64,000 nt of DNA from Lapillicoccus jejuensis (GTDB lineage: Bacteria; Actinomycetota; Actinomycetes; Actinomycetales; Dermatophilaceae). Positions 9,538-19,051 of this stretch are shown in pieces. Within the stretch, counting starts at the first letter, position 1. Each line of letters opens with the position of its first letter. Location of the stretch: assembly GCF_006715055.1 (NCBI RefSeq), contig NZ_VFMN01000001.1:4092001-4156000 (forward strand), written 5' to 3'. The position numbers were made by a program, and so were the translations under genes. The notes under the pieces were generated by a model. That model saw only the letters and a program-made list of their open reading frames with translations, was not told where the DNA came from and made no database searches.

Positions 9538-10407
9538 TCAGGCCCGGGCGAGCCCCACGAGGTGGGCGGCGAGCGCCTCGAGCACTCGGGGGTGCTCCCC
9601 CACGTCGGGGGCGACGGCGTCGACCGCGGCGACGACGCCGATGCCGTCGTGGTCGACGAGGCGCACCCGCACCACGTCGACCCGGGCGGGGGCCACCTGC
9701 AGCGCCGCGAGCGCGGCGCGCAGGTCGGCCGAGCGGTCCCCGTCCTCGGCCCGACCCGCGTCGGCCGGCGCCACCAGCGCTCCGCCGACGAGCACGAGCG
9801 AGCGCGGCGAGGTGGCCCGGGGCTGGACGACGACGTCCGCCGTGGCGGCGAGCAGGGCCGCGTGCTCGAGGACGGCCGGGTCGTCGCGGCGGCCGGTCAG
9901 CGCGGCCGGCGGCGACCCGCCGCCGGGCCCGTCCCCCCCGCCCTCGTCCTCGGCCCCGGTGGCCACGGCCGAGGAGACGACGAGCTCCTCCCACGGGCAC
10001 TCGGCCAGCTGGTCGAGGACGTCGTCCGACGCGGCCGGGACGACGCGGGTCGGCAGCACCGGCACGCCGCGGGAGCCGAGCTCGGTGAGGTGGCCGCGGT
10101 GCACGGCCCAGCGCAGGAGGTCGGCGGGGTTGGCCAGCCGGGTCACCCGCTCGGCGGCGGCCCAGGCGAGCAGGTCGGCGAGGTGCCCGGCCTCCCCCAG
10201 CGGGGGGCGCAGGACGAGGACGCCGTACGACGCCGCGTCGGCGGCCGCGAGCGCGGCGGACGGGTCGGCGTCGGGGTCCCACCCGAGACGCCCGACGCTC
10301 GCGCCCGCCGCCTCGAGGGCGGCCTCGAGGGGGTCGGGGGCGTCGACGGCGTGCGCGGCGGTGACGAGCCCGACGCGCGGCGCGGCCCCGGGAGCCGTCG
10401 TGGTCAC
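9538..10407 (-). CDS. ATP-grasp-like protein (hypothetical)
   Basis: I place the start at the GTG at 10407, whose last bases overlap the stop of the RDD gene (GTGA), giving 289 residues. The sequence resembles the actinobacterial ATP-grasp family typified by 'LLNPADVLRWNTDKRYL...GVPVVPT': here RLANPADLLRWAVHRGHLTELGSRGVPVLPT. The N-terminal half fits a pre-ATP-grasp domain (VGLVTAAHAVDAPDPLEAALEAAG). The lysine expected after RW is replaced, and the later Gly-rich loop is interrupted by an acidic Gly-rich insert (EDEGGGDGPGGG), so ATP binding may be impaired. Family assignment is from pattern memory and needs a profile search. Confidence 0.6.
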   Translation of the reverse strand: MTTTAPGAAPRVGLVTAAHAVDAPDPLEAALEAAGASVGRLGWDPDADPSAALAAADAASYGVLVLRPPLGEAGHLADLLAWAAAERVTRLANPADLLRWAVHRGHLTELGSRGVPVLPTRVVPAASDDVLDQLAECPWEELVVSSAVATGAEDEGGGDGPGGGSPPAALTGRRDDPAVLEHAALLAATADVVVQPRATSPRSLVLVGGALVAPADAGRAEDGDRSADLRAALAALQVAPARVDVVRVRLVDHDGIGVVAAVDAVAPDVGEHPRVLEALAAHLVGLARA

Positions 10408-10928
10408 CGGCCACCGCCGTCCGCGCCGTCCGCGCCGTCGGGGGCGCTCGCGCGGCCGCCGGTGCGCAGCAGCATCGTCCCGGCGGCCTTGTCGTGCAGG
10501 CCGCGTCCGTCGCGGTCCCAGACCAGGGCCGGCACCGCGATGCACAGCAGGACCGAGCGCACGACGACCGGCAGCAGGCCCGGGCGGCCCCCGTCGAGCC
10601 GGCGGAGCTGGAGGCCGACGAGCCGCTGACCGAAGGTCGAGCCGAGCGTGGCGAGCAGCACGACGTTCTCGACGAGCAGGACGAGCAGCGGACGCAGCCC
10701 GTCGCTGCCGTCCCCGTCGCCGTAGCGGAAGCCGAGCACGAGGCTCGCGACGAGCAGGCACATCGCCCAGTCGACGAGCAGCGCGACGAGTCGCCGGCCG
10801 AAGCGGCCGAGCGAGCCGGGTCCCTCGCGGGGCAGCCCGAGCCGGGCCCCCGCGTAGTCGTCCGGCCCCGTGCTCGTGCGCGCCCGGGGTCCGTCCAGCC
10901 ACGACCCCACGTCTCGACGGTCCACCAT
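10404..10928 (-). CDS. RDD-family membrane protein
   Basis: A 174-residue integral membrane protein with the RDD domain: the Arg residue segment GRFGRRLVALLVDWAMCLLVASLVLGF, a second helix pair (LLVLLVENVVLLATLGSTFGQRLVGLQL) and a third near LLPVVVRSVLLCIAVPALVWDRDGRGLHDKAAGT. The C-terminal WDxxxRGLHDKAAGT is characteristic of this family in actinobacteria. Its stop overlaps the start of the ATP-grasp-like gene. It is divergent from glnA, the usual arrangement in this lineage. Transported substrate unknown. Confidence 0.88.
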   Translation of the reverse strand: MVDRRDVGSWLDGPRARTSTGPDDYAGARLGLPREGPGSLGRFGRRLVALLVDWAMCLLVASLVLGFRYGDGDGSDGLRPLLVLLVENVVLLATLGSTFGQRLVGLQLRRLDGGRPGLLPVVVRSVLLCIAVPALVWDRDGRGLHDKAAGTMLLRTGGRASAPDGADGADGGGR

Positions 10929-11041
10929 CTCGGCCTCCGGTCTCTGGTCGGTCTCGGGTCGGGTCGGTCCGCGGGTCGGTCCGCGGGTCGGTCGTGCCCG
11001 TGCGCTCCCGCGCGAACCACGGAAACATGTGGGCCGTCCCC

Positions 11042-11079
11042 GTTACACCGCGGAAACACCGGGGTGATGGTCGGGAAAC
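11042..11079 (+). promoter_or_regulatory. GlnR-type operator upstream of glnA
   Basis: Four half-sites with exact six-base spacing: GTTAC (11042-11046), GAAAC (11053-11057), GTGAT (11064-11068), GAAAC (11075-11079). This matches the known actinobacterial GlnR consensus gTnAC-n6-GaAAC-n6-gTnAC-n6-GaAAC. It sits about 10 bases before a TAGGGT -10 hexamer (11090-11095), so GlnR would bind over the -35 region of the glnA promoter. Confidence 0.8.
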
Positions 11080-11163
11080 CGGGTCTCGCTAGGGTCCTGC
11101 ACGAAGTATGAACGGCCCGCGACCTTCCCGTCCCCGCGGGGCCGTCCCACACCAGGAGGTTGG

Positions 11164-12588
11164 ATGTTCAGCACGCCGGAAGAGGTCCTCGGGTTCATCA
11201 AGAACGAGGACGTGAAGTTCGTCGACATCCGGTTCTGCGACCTGCCGGGCATCATGCAGCACTTCAACGTGCCGGCCCAGAGCGTCGACGTCGACTTCTT
11301 CACCAACGGTCAGGCGTTCGACGGCAGCTCGATCCGCGGGTTCCAGGCCATCCACGAGTCCGACATGAAGCTCATCCCGGACGTCAAGTCCGCGTTCGTC
11401 GACCCGTTCCGCGCCGAGAAGACGCTGGTGATGAACTTCTCCATCGTCGACCCGTTCACCGACGAGCCCTACAGCCGCGACCCGCGCAACATCGCGGCCA
11501 AGGCGGAGGCGTACCTGAAGTCGACCGGCATCGCCGACACCGCGTACTTCGGCGCCGAGGCGGAGTTCTACGTCTTCGACGACGTCCGCTTCCAGACGAC
11601 GCAGAACTCCGGCTTCTACTACATCGACTCCGAGGAGGCGGCCTGGAACTCGGGCCGCGTCGAGGAGGGCGGCAACCAGGGCTACAAGACCCGCTACAAG
11701 GGTGGCTACTTCCCCGTCTCCCCCTCGGACCGCTTCGCCGACCTGCGCGACCGGATCTGCCTCAACCTCGACGAGGTCGGTCTCGACGTCGAGCGCGCCC
11801 ACCACGAGGTCGGCACCGCGGGCCAGCAGGAGATCAACTACAAGTTCTCCACGCTGCTCGGCGCCGGCGACGACATGATGAAGTTCAAGTACATCGTCAA
11901 GAACACGGTGTTCGAGGTCGGCAAGACGGCCACCTTCATGCCGAAGCCGCTCTTCGGCGACAACGGCTCGGGCATGCACACCCACCAGTCGCTGTGGAAG
12001 AACGGCGAGCCGCTGTTCTACGCCGAGTCGGGGTACGGCGGCCTGTCCGACCTGGCCCGCTGGTACATCGGCGGTCTGCTGCGCCACGCCCCCTCGCTCC
12101 TGGCCTTCACCAACCCGACGGTCAACTCGTACCACCGGCTCGTGCCCGGGTACGAGGCGCCGGTCAACCTCGTCTACTCGGCCCGCAACCGCTCGGCCTG
12201 CGTGCGCATCCCGATCGCCGGGACCTCGCCGAAGGCCAAGCGCATCGAGTTCCGCATCCCGGACCCGAGCAGCAACCCGTACCTGTCCTTCGCCGCCCAG
12301 CTGATGGCCGGCCTCGACGGCATCAAGAACCGCATCGAGCCCCCGGAGCCGGTCGACAAGGACCTCTACGAGCTGCCGCCGGAGGAGCACGCCAACATCG
12401 CCCAGGTCCCCGGGTCGCTCCCGGCCGTCCTCGACGCCCTCGAGGCCGACCACGAGTTCCTCACCCAGGGTGACGTCTTCACCTCGGACCTCATCGAGAC
12501 CTGGATCGACTACAAGCGGGCCAACGAGGTGGACCCGATCCGCTTCCGCCCGCACCCGCACGAGTTCGAGATGTACTACGACATCTAA
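11164..12588 (+). CDS. glnA: Glutamine synthetase type I (GlnA1)
   Basis: Makes glutamine from glutamate and ammonia using ATP. The 474-residue protein is the GSI-beta subtype: it has the adenylylation site region [11 protein letters not shown] (Tyr in VYS), the metal and ATP motifs [12 protein letters not shown] and [10 protein letters not shown], and KLxPGYEAP as [13 protein letters not shown]. An AGGAGG ribosome binding site lies 8 bases before the ATG. The gene ends MYYDI-TAA; its last 15 coding bases are repeated at 46999-47013, and the stop codon and everything after it come from the integrated island. The matching adenylyltransferase gene glnE is on the far side of the island. Confidence 0.97.
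   Translation: MFSTPEEVLGFIKNEDVKFVDIRFCDLPGIMQHFNVPAQSVDVDFFTNGQAFDGSSIRGFQAIHESDMKLIPDVKSAFVDPFRAEKTLVMNFSIVDPFTDEPYSRDPRNIAAKAEAYLKSTGIADTAYFGAEAEFYVFDDVRFQTTQNSGFYYIDSEEAAWNSGRVEEGGNQGYKTRYKGGYFPVSPSDRFADLRDRICLNLDEVGLDVERAHHEVGTAGQQEINYKFSTLLGAGDDMMKFKYIVKNTVFEVGKTATFMPKPLFGDNGSGMHTHQSLWKNGEPLFYAESGYGGLSDLARWYIGGLLRHAPSLLAFTNPTVNSYHRLVPGYEAPVNLVYSARNRSACVRIPIAGTSPKAKRIEFRIPDPSSNPYLSFAAQLMAGLDGIKNRIEPPEPVDKDLYELPPEEHANIAQVPGSLPAVLDALEADHEFLTQGDVFTSDLIETWIDYKRANEVDPIRFRPHPHEFEMYYDI
12572..12586 (+). other. attL core, 15-bp direct repeat in glnA
   Basis: TGTACTACGACATCT, encoding the last residues of GlnA, is repeated exactly at 46999-47013. The copy on this side is followed by AA (TAA stop), the far copy by GA (TGA stop). 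It marks the left junction of the island. Confidence 0.85.
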
Positions 12589-12602
12589 TGGCCGGGTGTC
12601 GG

Positions 12603-12710
12603 TGACCTGCATCAAGTGACCGAAACGCCGCCTGACCTGCGTAAACGTCTCTCGACGTTTGCCAGCGTCAGGCGGCGTTTCGCGTCAGTGTGTGCCATCG
12701 ATGTGCCATC
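12603..12710. repeat. Candidate integrase arm-site repeats near attL
   Basis: TGACCTGCATC (12603-12613) occurs inverted near the other end (46962-46972), and TGACCTGCGT recurs at 12633-12642. GTGCCATCGATGTGCCATC (12692-12710) matches 46922-46940 with one mismatch. That right-hand copy is the 3' end of the integrase gene. These paired repeats beside both att cores are placed as arm-type binding sites would be. The 12692 copy could instead be a remnant of another integrase gene, since it translates as CAIDVPSLR-stop against [11 protein letters not shown]-stop. Confidence 0.45.
12621..12682. terminator. Strong hairpin just inside the island after glnA
   Basis: A 16-bp perfect stem, CGAAACGCCGCCTGAC (12621-12636) with its complement at 12667-12682, encloses a smaller AAACGT/ACGTTT stem (12643-12648 with 12655-12660). 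It lies 33 bases after the glnA stop and may replace the native glnA terminator that the island displaced. It could also be a recombination structure. Confidence 0.55.
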
Positions 12711-12763
12711 GTTGCGTTAGGCGACCATTTTTGTCAGGACATGACTCGCCGATCCATTCACCG

Positions 12764-13715
12764 TCACGTCAGAGCCGACGGCCCGCGGTAGTAGTCCCGG
12801 CCGAGGCGGACCCGGTTGACCCACCCCACCGCGGGCGGGATCGGCGGCAGCGGGAGCATGCCTGCCCGGTCGGCGTCGAGCAGGTCGACGGGGCGGGCCC
12901 GGGTCGTGCGGACTATCCGGGTGTTCGCCTTGGTCAGCCAGTCGGTCAGCTGGGTGTTGAAGTCGGCCGGCGACGCGAAGGTGCGCCCGGGCATGAAGGA
13001 GGTCTCGAGGTAGCCGTTGCGGCGTTCCACGATGCCCTAAGACTCCGGATCATGTTGATCAGCACGGCTTGAGCCGCACCAGCGTCGTGGCCAGGGTGCC
13101 GGTGAACTCGCCGACGCCGTCGGCGTGCCGCTTCCCCCGGCCGATGCCGGACTCGTTGTCCCAGATCAGTCGGCGAGGAACGCGACCCAGGCCCTCGATC
13201 AGGGTCCGCATGCCTAGCAGCAGGTCCTCGGTGCGCCGCGTCGGCAGCATCCGCGCGAGTGTGAACCGGGAGTGGGCGCACGTCATCACCAGGACCGGCA
13301 GCAGCGAGCTCGCCCCGTCCTCGAGAGCGATCTTCTTCGGCGGGAACCACAGGTCGCACTGGGCGGCGTCGCCGGCCAGCCACGTCAGCCGGTCCGTCGG
13401 GTCCACCAGCCGGTGCTCCGGCCGCAGCCGGCGCACATGCTCGCGGAACCACGTGATCGACCCGGTCCACCCGACTCGCTCCGCGATCACCGTGGCCGGC
13501 ATGTCCGGCGTGGCCGCGAGCAGCTGACGCACCGCCGGTTCGAACGGAGTGAACGCTGTCGGCACGGCCGGGCGGCCGTACTTCGGCGGCCCGGCCGATG
13601 CGACCGCCCGCGCCACCGTCGACCGTCCCACGCCCAGGTCCCGCGCGACCTGCCGCTGCGGCAGCCCGTCCGCGACCAGCCGCCGGATCAGAGCCCAGTC
13701 CTCCACCGAGATCAC
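12764..13715 (-). pseudogene. istA: istA transposase of IS21 family (broken, truncated)
   Basis: The N-terminal two thirds reads from a GTG at 13715 (VISVEDWALIRRL, a family-typical start) and contains the helix-turn-helix (QRQVARDLGVGRSTVARAV) and DDE residues in DLWFPPKK and LIWDNESGIG. It stops after LVRLKPC at 13059. The next frame continues as DQHDPES-stop-GIVERRNGYLETSFMPGR, where the family has a lysine at the stop position. So there is one frameshift and one amber codon, both also present in the second copy. The C-terminus is cut off at 12788. Confidence 0.8.
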
Positions 13716-13784
13716 CCACCCAATCTGTCGGGGTGGCCTCATTTTCGACCGTCGCTATGGCCTCGTTTTCGACCGTCGCCGACA
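12788..13784 (-). mobile_element. IS21-family remnant, copy 1 (left-truncated)
   Basis: 997 bp that appear identical to 30376-31372, where a longer IS21 copy lies. The right end carries the IS21 terminal repeats (TTTTCGACCGTCG twice, 13742-13781). The left end stops inside istA; istB is missing. Confidence 0.8.
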
Positions 13785-15466
13785 CACGTCGGCAACGCGG
13801 CACTCACGTCATCCGCGCCGTGGCTCAATCGAACGTTCTGTGACATGTTCGACCCGGCACACATCGGACGTAGCGGTTATCGTGATGAGTGAGTCAGGGT
13901 TTCACTCTGGCTCCAAGGTCGGGGCCTCGCCCCCGCTCGCGCCGCACCCACCCCCACGGCGCCAGAGGCGTGGGCGCCTGGGCTCGAGGCCCCGCCCTTG
14001 ACGCCTCGGCCACGCACTCCCTTGTGGCGACGGGTGCAGCGAGGCCGGCGGCTGCCGACCCCTCGGTAGCCGCCGGCCCTCGCGAATGTCGGCCCTCCCC
14101 GGCGACATCCGTGCGCCTCCCCCGAGGCGCCTGCTTTGAAGATAGCCCTCCGGGGTGCGCCGTGGAGGAGCGCAGGGCAATAGTGCCTTTCTCCGGTTTG
14201 CGACATCACTACGAGACAGCGGGAAGGACCTGAGGACTGCTGCTGGGGTGGGCTGTCATTCTCAACCCACCCCAGCAGGAGTCCGCCGTCGGTCCGCCGC
14301 GCCCCATTGCACGACCATGACCGACCGGACTCACCTACCCCCGCAGCGTTGGTGACCGCATCCTCCTCCACATTGGCCGCATCACGACAGTCTTGTTCCG
14401 CAAGGCAAAGGGTTATAGGCTGCCGATCGATGGCGCTCCGCACTGCCCTCCCGAGCCCTGCGGGGCGCCACACCCCGAGATGGGGGTTGCGGTCGTGCAG
14501 CAGGGTCACTGACCGCTATTGCGGGTGTCGGCGACAGGCTCCGTCGACTCACACCCCAGCCCCACTCCGAGCGACGGGTCCAAGAGCGACACTGGCTGCC
14601 CACAACTCGTGTCGCAAACACGCCTGAGACAGAACGACGTTCTGACTCGGGGTAGACACATGTAAGCGCTTAGACTCGTCACGGTCCAAGCCTCCCCCCG
14701 GCTGGGCCAGCGACCGGAGCTTCGCCCTCGAGCGAGCGTCCAACCCCAGACCGCTCACTCGGTCCGGCTTGAGGCACCAGTCGCCGCGCGGGCACACCCG
14801 TGCACCGGGGGCTGGCGCACCCTCCCAGATCCGCCGGCCCCCGGTTCCTCCCCGGGCCATCCTCGTCGGCCTTCGCTGCTCCCCAGCATGTGCCAAGGCC
14901 ATCCGGACGCTCCGCACAGTACGCCCTGTCAACGGCTACAAGCCACCACCCTGTGGGGTGTGCTCGAGGATCCATCTCGACAGGCCGACCGACCCCGCCA
15001 GAGGTTTACTGGTCTAGGCGAGCCTGTCCCTCGCCACCAGACAGTCCGGGCCTCGCCTGACGCCGACTCCCGTCCCCAGCGAGCCGGGCGCATCCCCCGA
15101 AGCGAGGCCCTGACTGCCTCCCCATCGCCCTGCCGATCTCCGCGAATGCCGCCAGGTCCGCAAGGAGCGTGCCTAAGGTCACGAGCAGGCGCCCGCGGCC
15201 CCGTCCCCCGACCGTCGCGGGCGCCGCACACCCCCGCCGCCTCGAAGCGGAGACGAGTCGGCCCACTTCGGCCGCGAGGGGTCGCGCAGCTCAGGTCGGG
15301 GTCGTGGGACGGACGCAGCACGAGACGAATCGGCGAATCCGCACCCGACCCTCGTGCGAAAGCCGGCGGTCCTTGGCAGCGGCTCCCAGCCCTGACGAGT
15401 GAGCGCGGCGTAGAAGTCGCCATCGCTGGCGAACGTCTGAACGAGCTCACCACGGGCAAACGTTGA
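13785..15466. other. Gene-poor stretch with one large hairpin
   Basis: About 1.7 kb without a convincing gene. Open frames exist on both strands but lack family resemblance, ribosome binding sites or sensible composition. The one clear structure is an inverted repeat at 14234-14284: a 19-bp arm, GGACTGCTGCTGGGGTGGG, against its complement with a single mismatch and a 13-base loop. On the minus strand a short frame at about 15360-15510 (TLIEVWDQDAPSTFARGELVQTF) looks protein-like and may be a gene fragment. I recognise nothing else. Confidence 0.5.
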
Positions 15467-16833
15467 CGGTGCATCCTGATCCCACACCTCGATGAGCGTC
15501 GTGGAGGAACGCACCTGCCGACTGAACCGGCGCCAGACGGCCTGGCCAAGCAGGCCTCTACTGGCCGACTCATCGACGTCTTTCGCGACCGCCTCGTCCT
15601 GCCCATCCAGGCCGCCATCCCACGCCACCTCCAACACCTAGGCTCCTCGCAGCCGCAGGTCGTCGGGTTCGTCGGCCGGCGCCACCCCGAGCACGACCGG
15701 CTCGAGTCGGGCACCGACGGCGCGATCAAGGCCGGACCGAAGTACCTCAACACCGGCGAGACCGTCCTGTTCGCCAAGGGCGACCAGCTCTACGGCCTCG
15801 CCGAGCACGCCGATCGCCTGGCCGGCGGCGCCACGCCGGTCATCGTCGAAGGACCCATCGACGCCCTCGCTGTCACCCTGGCCAGCCCCGGCAGCTCCGG
15901 CCAACAGGGACACGTGGGTCTGGCGCAGCTCGGAACCGCGCTGACCGACACCCAGACCGACTCGCTGCTGCCCTACCTACAGACCAACGCCCACCAGAAC
16001 GGCACGACACCGGTCGTAGCTACCGACGCGGACCGCGCCGGCCAGGCCGCAGCCGCCAAGGACTACTGGATCCTCACCGCCCGCGGCGCCGACCCAACCC
16101 ACCTCAACCTTCCCGCCGGTCACGACCCCGCCAGCCTCCTGCGCGCCGAAGGCACAGCTGCTCTCGCCGACCGGCTCACACACTCGACCCGGCCTCTGGC
16201 GGGAATCCTCATCGAGGAACGACTCAACACTCTCCCCCCGGCCGAGGCGCTGCCGCAGGCGGCTGCTGTCATCGCCGCCAGCCACCCCACCACTTGGCGC
16301 CGCCGCGCCACCGTCGTTGCGGACCGGCTCCACATGCCCGTCACCGTCGCCGTTACAGAGCTCGTCACCCACGCAGGCCGCTGGGACAGCGACCGGCACC
16401 AGGCCCTCCAGACGCAGCTGCAGCACACGCGGGACCTCGCCACGCGCCCGGCTGAACCGAGGGAGCTGCCGGCGACGCACCTGTGGCACCACTGGCACGG
16501 CAGGTCGACCCCGCCCTCGTCCGCAACGCGGCGTGGCCCCAACTGGCCCAACCGTGCGCCGACGCCGCCTCCGCCGGCTACGACATCCCGACCTTACTCC
16601 AAGAGGTTCGTGCCCCAGAGCCCCTCGAAACCCAAAGTCTCAGCCGGGACCGGCGCACCCGGCTCGTCGCCGACGTCGACCCCGCCCCGGCCGCATACCT
16701 CCCCGCACTCCAAACCCACCCCCAGAGGCCTCAAAGCCCAGGCCGCGGTCCGCTCACGAACCAGCCTCGCCGGGCACGGCCGCCGTCGCCGAGCTCGGCC
16801 TCAACGGCACGGGACATCACCCCCGACCGATAG
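15467..16833 (+). pseudogene. TOPRIM DNA primase of a mobile element (degenerate)
   Basis: The translated frame lacks a start codon and begins mid-protein (LAKQASTGRLIDVFRDRLVLPI). It then shows the DnaG-type core: VVGFVGRRHPEHD, GPKYLNTGETVLFAKGDQLYGL, the TOPRIM glutamate in PVIVEGPIDALAVTLA, and the DxD-type segment VVATDADRAGQAA. Such primases accompany relaxase genes on actinobacterial conjugative elements. At about 16490 the frame shifts; the continuation QVDPALVRNAAWPQLAQPCADAASAGYDIPTLL is in another frame and ends at 16833. An IS256 element lies immediately downstream. The N-terminus and neighbouring transfer genes are gone. Confidence 0.75.
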
Positions 16834-16854
16834 CGATGACTTATTCACGAGGTG

Positions 16855-18313
16855 TCTGTCCGACGAACGGTGTAACTGACGTTCATGGTTAGAGGTTCTC
16901 GGCGGCCGGCATGTGGTCGGCGAAGGTGATGGTGAAGGCGTTCAGGGCCGGCTTCCAGCGAGTGACCCATCGTGCCTGGCCGGTGCCCTTGGGTCCAGGG
17001 ACCGGGTGATCAGGTACAGCGTCTTGAGCCCGGCCTGCTCGGTCGGGAAGTGGCCCTTGGTCGTCACGGCCCGCCGGTAGCGGGCGTTCAGCGACTCGAT
17101 CGCGTTCGTCGGACAGAGGACCTTGCGGATCTCGAGGTCGTAGTCGAGGAACGGGATGAACTCCTCCCACGCGGAGCGCCGCAGCTGCGGGACCACGGGT
17201 AGGCCTTGCCCCACTTCTCCTCTAGGTACTCCAGCGCCTCGAGCGCAGCGGCCGCGCTGACGGCGGTGTAGATCGGTTTCCGGTCGATCGCGAGCTGGGG
17301 CCAGTACCGCTTGGAGGCGTACCGGAACGTCCCGCGGATCAGGTGGATGATGCAGGCTTGGACGATCGCCTGCGGGAACACCGCGTTGACGGAGTCCGGC
17401 AGACCTTTCAGGCCGTCACAGACGACGAAGAAGACGTCGCGGACGCCGCGGTTCTTCAGGTCGGCCAGGACACTCATCCAGAACTTCGCGGACTCTCCGC
17501 CGCCATGTCCGGCCCACAGGCCGAGGACGTCGCGGTGGCCGTCCAGGTCGACCCCGATCGCGGCGTAGAACGGCTGGTTGCCGACCTGCCCGTCGCGGAC
17601 CTTCACACAGATCGCATCGATGAACACCGCCGCGTACACGGGCAGCAGCGGCCCGGAAGTCCAGGCCTGCATGTCCTCGAGCACGCGGTCGGTGATCCGC
17701 GAGACGGTGTCCTTCGACACCGACGCCCCGTACACCTCGGCGAAGTGGGCGCTGATCTCACCGGTGGTCAACCCCTTGGCGTACAGCGAGATCACGACCT
17801 TGTCGACGTCCGTGAGGCGGCGCTGCCGCTTCGCGACGATGACCGGGTCGAAGGTGCCGTCCCGGTCCCGCGGGACGACGATCTCCACCTCGCCGGCGTT
17901 GTCCGTGAGGACCGTCTTCGTGCGGACCCCGTTGCGGGAGTTGCCGTGGTTTCGACCTTCGACGGCGTGTTTCTCGTAGCCGAGGTGCTCGTTCATTTCC
18001 TCGTCGAGCGCGGTCTCGAGGACGGTCTTGGTCAACGCCTTGAGCAGCCCGCCCGGGCCGGTCAAGGCGATTCCGCCGCCGCGGGCGGACTTGACCAGCT
18101 CGCGGGCCGCGGCCAGCTCCTGCTGCGAGGGCGAGGTGCCCTTCCTCGCCGCGTCCTTCGGTGGGCTCACGTCCACCAGTGTCCCGACGTCCTCGTCCTT
18201 CTTGGCGGACCTCTCGCTGGCGCTCTCGGTGGTGTCGATGCCTCGGTCATCATCAGACCCTTCTCGCTGACTCCGTCAGCGCGTTGGGCCAGTTACACCG
18301 TTCGCAGGACAGT
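16855..18313 (-). mobile_element. IS256-family insertion sequence, copy A
   Basis: Imperfect terminal inverted repeats: left 16856-16878 contains GAACGGTGTAACTG, right 18290-18312 contains CAGTTACACCGTTC. The element is about 1.46 kb, the usual IS256 size, and holds one broken transposase gene. It separates the primase remnant from an oxidoreductase remnant. Confidence 0.8.
16889..18176 (-). pseudogene. IS256-family transposase (two frameshifts)
   Basis: The first 330 residues read cleanly from 18176: LLKALTKTVLETALDEEMNEHLGYEKH, NSRNGVRTKTVLTD, the first Asp in AVFIDAICVKVRDG and the second in VFFVVCDGLKGLPDSV. Near 17210 the frame shifts; the continuation WEEFIPFLDYDLEIRKVLCPTNAIESLNARYRR contains the catalytic Glu. 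Near 17000 it shifts again to ARWVTRWKPALNAFTITFADHMPAAENL-stop at 16889. The two lesions make it inactive unless they are sequencing errors. Confidence 0.85.
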
Positions 18314-18666
18314 CCCGCCCGTGTCCTCACGGACGACGCCGTCCAGGGGGCCCCCTCGACCAGGGGCGAAGCTACCTGCTGACCGGGACGCAGCCGCCGT
18401 CCTTCCCGCAGGTCGCCGCAGTCCTCACCGAGGAGCTCGGGCGGCGGGTGCGCTACCTCCACGTCCCGGGTCCGCTGGTTTACCTCGGGGCGCGCGCCAA
18501 GGGCGTCGCCCATCCCGAGGCTCGCGGGATGGCCGACCAGTTCGCGGTGGTCGTCCGACGCGGACTCGACGGCGTCCGCGTCTACTCCCCGGACCTGGAG
18601 GACCTGATCGAACGCCCTGCGATCGACCTGAAAACCTATGTGCGGACGGCACCCGGGCCCGGTTGA
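18314..18666 (+). pseudogene. NmrA/SDR-type oxidoreductase, C-terminal remnant
   Basis: The frame reads GRSYLLTGTQPPSFPQVAAVLTEELGRRVRYLHVP through DGVRVYSPDLEDLIERPAIDLKTYVRTAPG-stop, typical of the C-terminal part of NmrA-like NAD(P)-binding proteins. The preceding 20 residues (ARVLTDDAVQG) are in a different frame, and the rest of the gene is missing at the IS256 boundary. It is therefore a gene remnant with a frameshift. Confidence 0.6.
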
Positions 18667-19051
18667 CCTGAACGCCTGCAAGGCGTGTGGCGCCATGCGT
18701 CAACATCAACGCCCTGTGGCGAGATCTGTACTTCGTCTTCCCTCGATGAGGCTTCACGAACCAGCGCACCCGTGCGCAGCGAAGTGGGCCGGGAATGACG
18801 CAGCCTGGGTCCGCGTCGACAGTCCTGTCATCCCGGTTCGGGCGTCGACCTGTCTGTTCAGGGATGGCTGGCATCGCCCCGGGCAGGGTAAGCAAGAGTC
18901 AGCATCCTGTGTAGAACACCCGCCAGCGCGTCGCCTGCCGCGGCCACGTGCCGGTCACCGCGGTCTCGTCACCTACTTTGGGCGACGTTCACGTGGCGCC
19001 GGGCACGCCGGTGGCGGGCACGGCGGCACCCACGTATGAAGGAAGGTCCAC
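18667..19051. other. Intergenic leader of the cation-exchanger gene
   Basis: 385 bp with no recognisable gene or RNA family. A GAAGGAAGG ribosome binding site (19037-19048 region) precedes the exchanger start. A short GGGCACGCCGGTGGCGGGCAC tract lies just before it. Confidence 0.4.

Noticed and set aside
13877-14509. Possible 210-residue gene on the minus strand
   Set aside because: No domain, no ribosome binding site, and the frame runs through the large hairpin at 14234-14284.
14929-15777. 282-residue minus-strand open frame
   Set aside because: Arg/Pro/Ser-rich composition without family signal; it overlaps the recognisable primase remnant on the plus strand.
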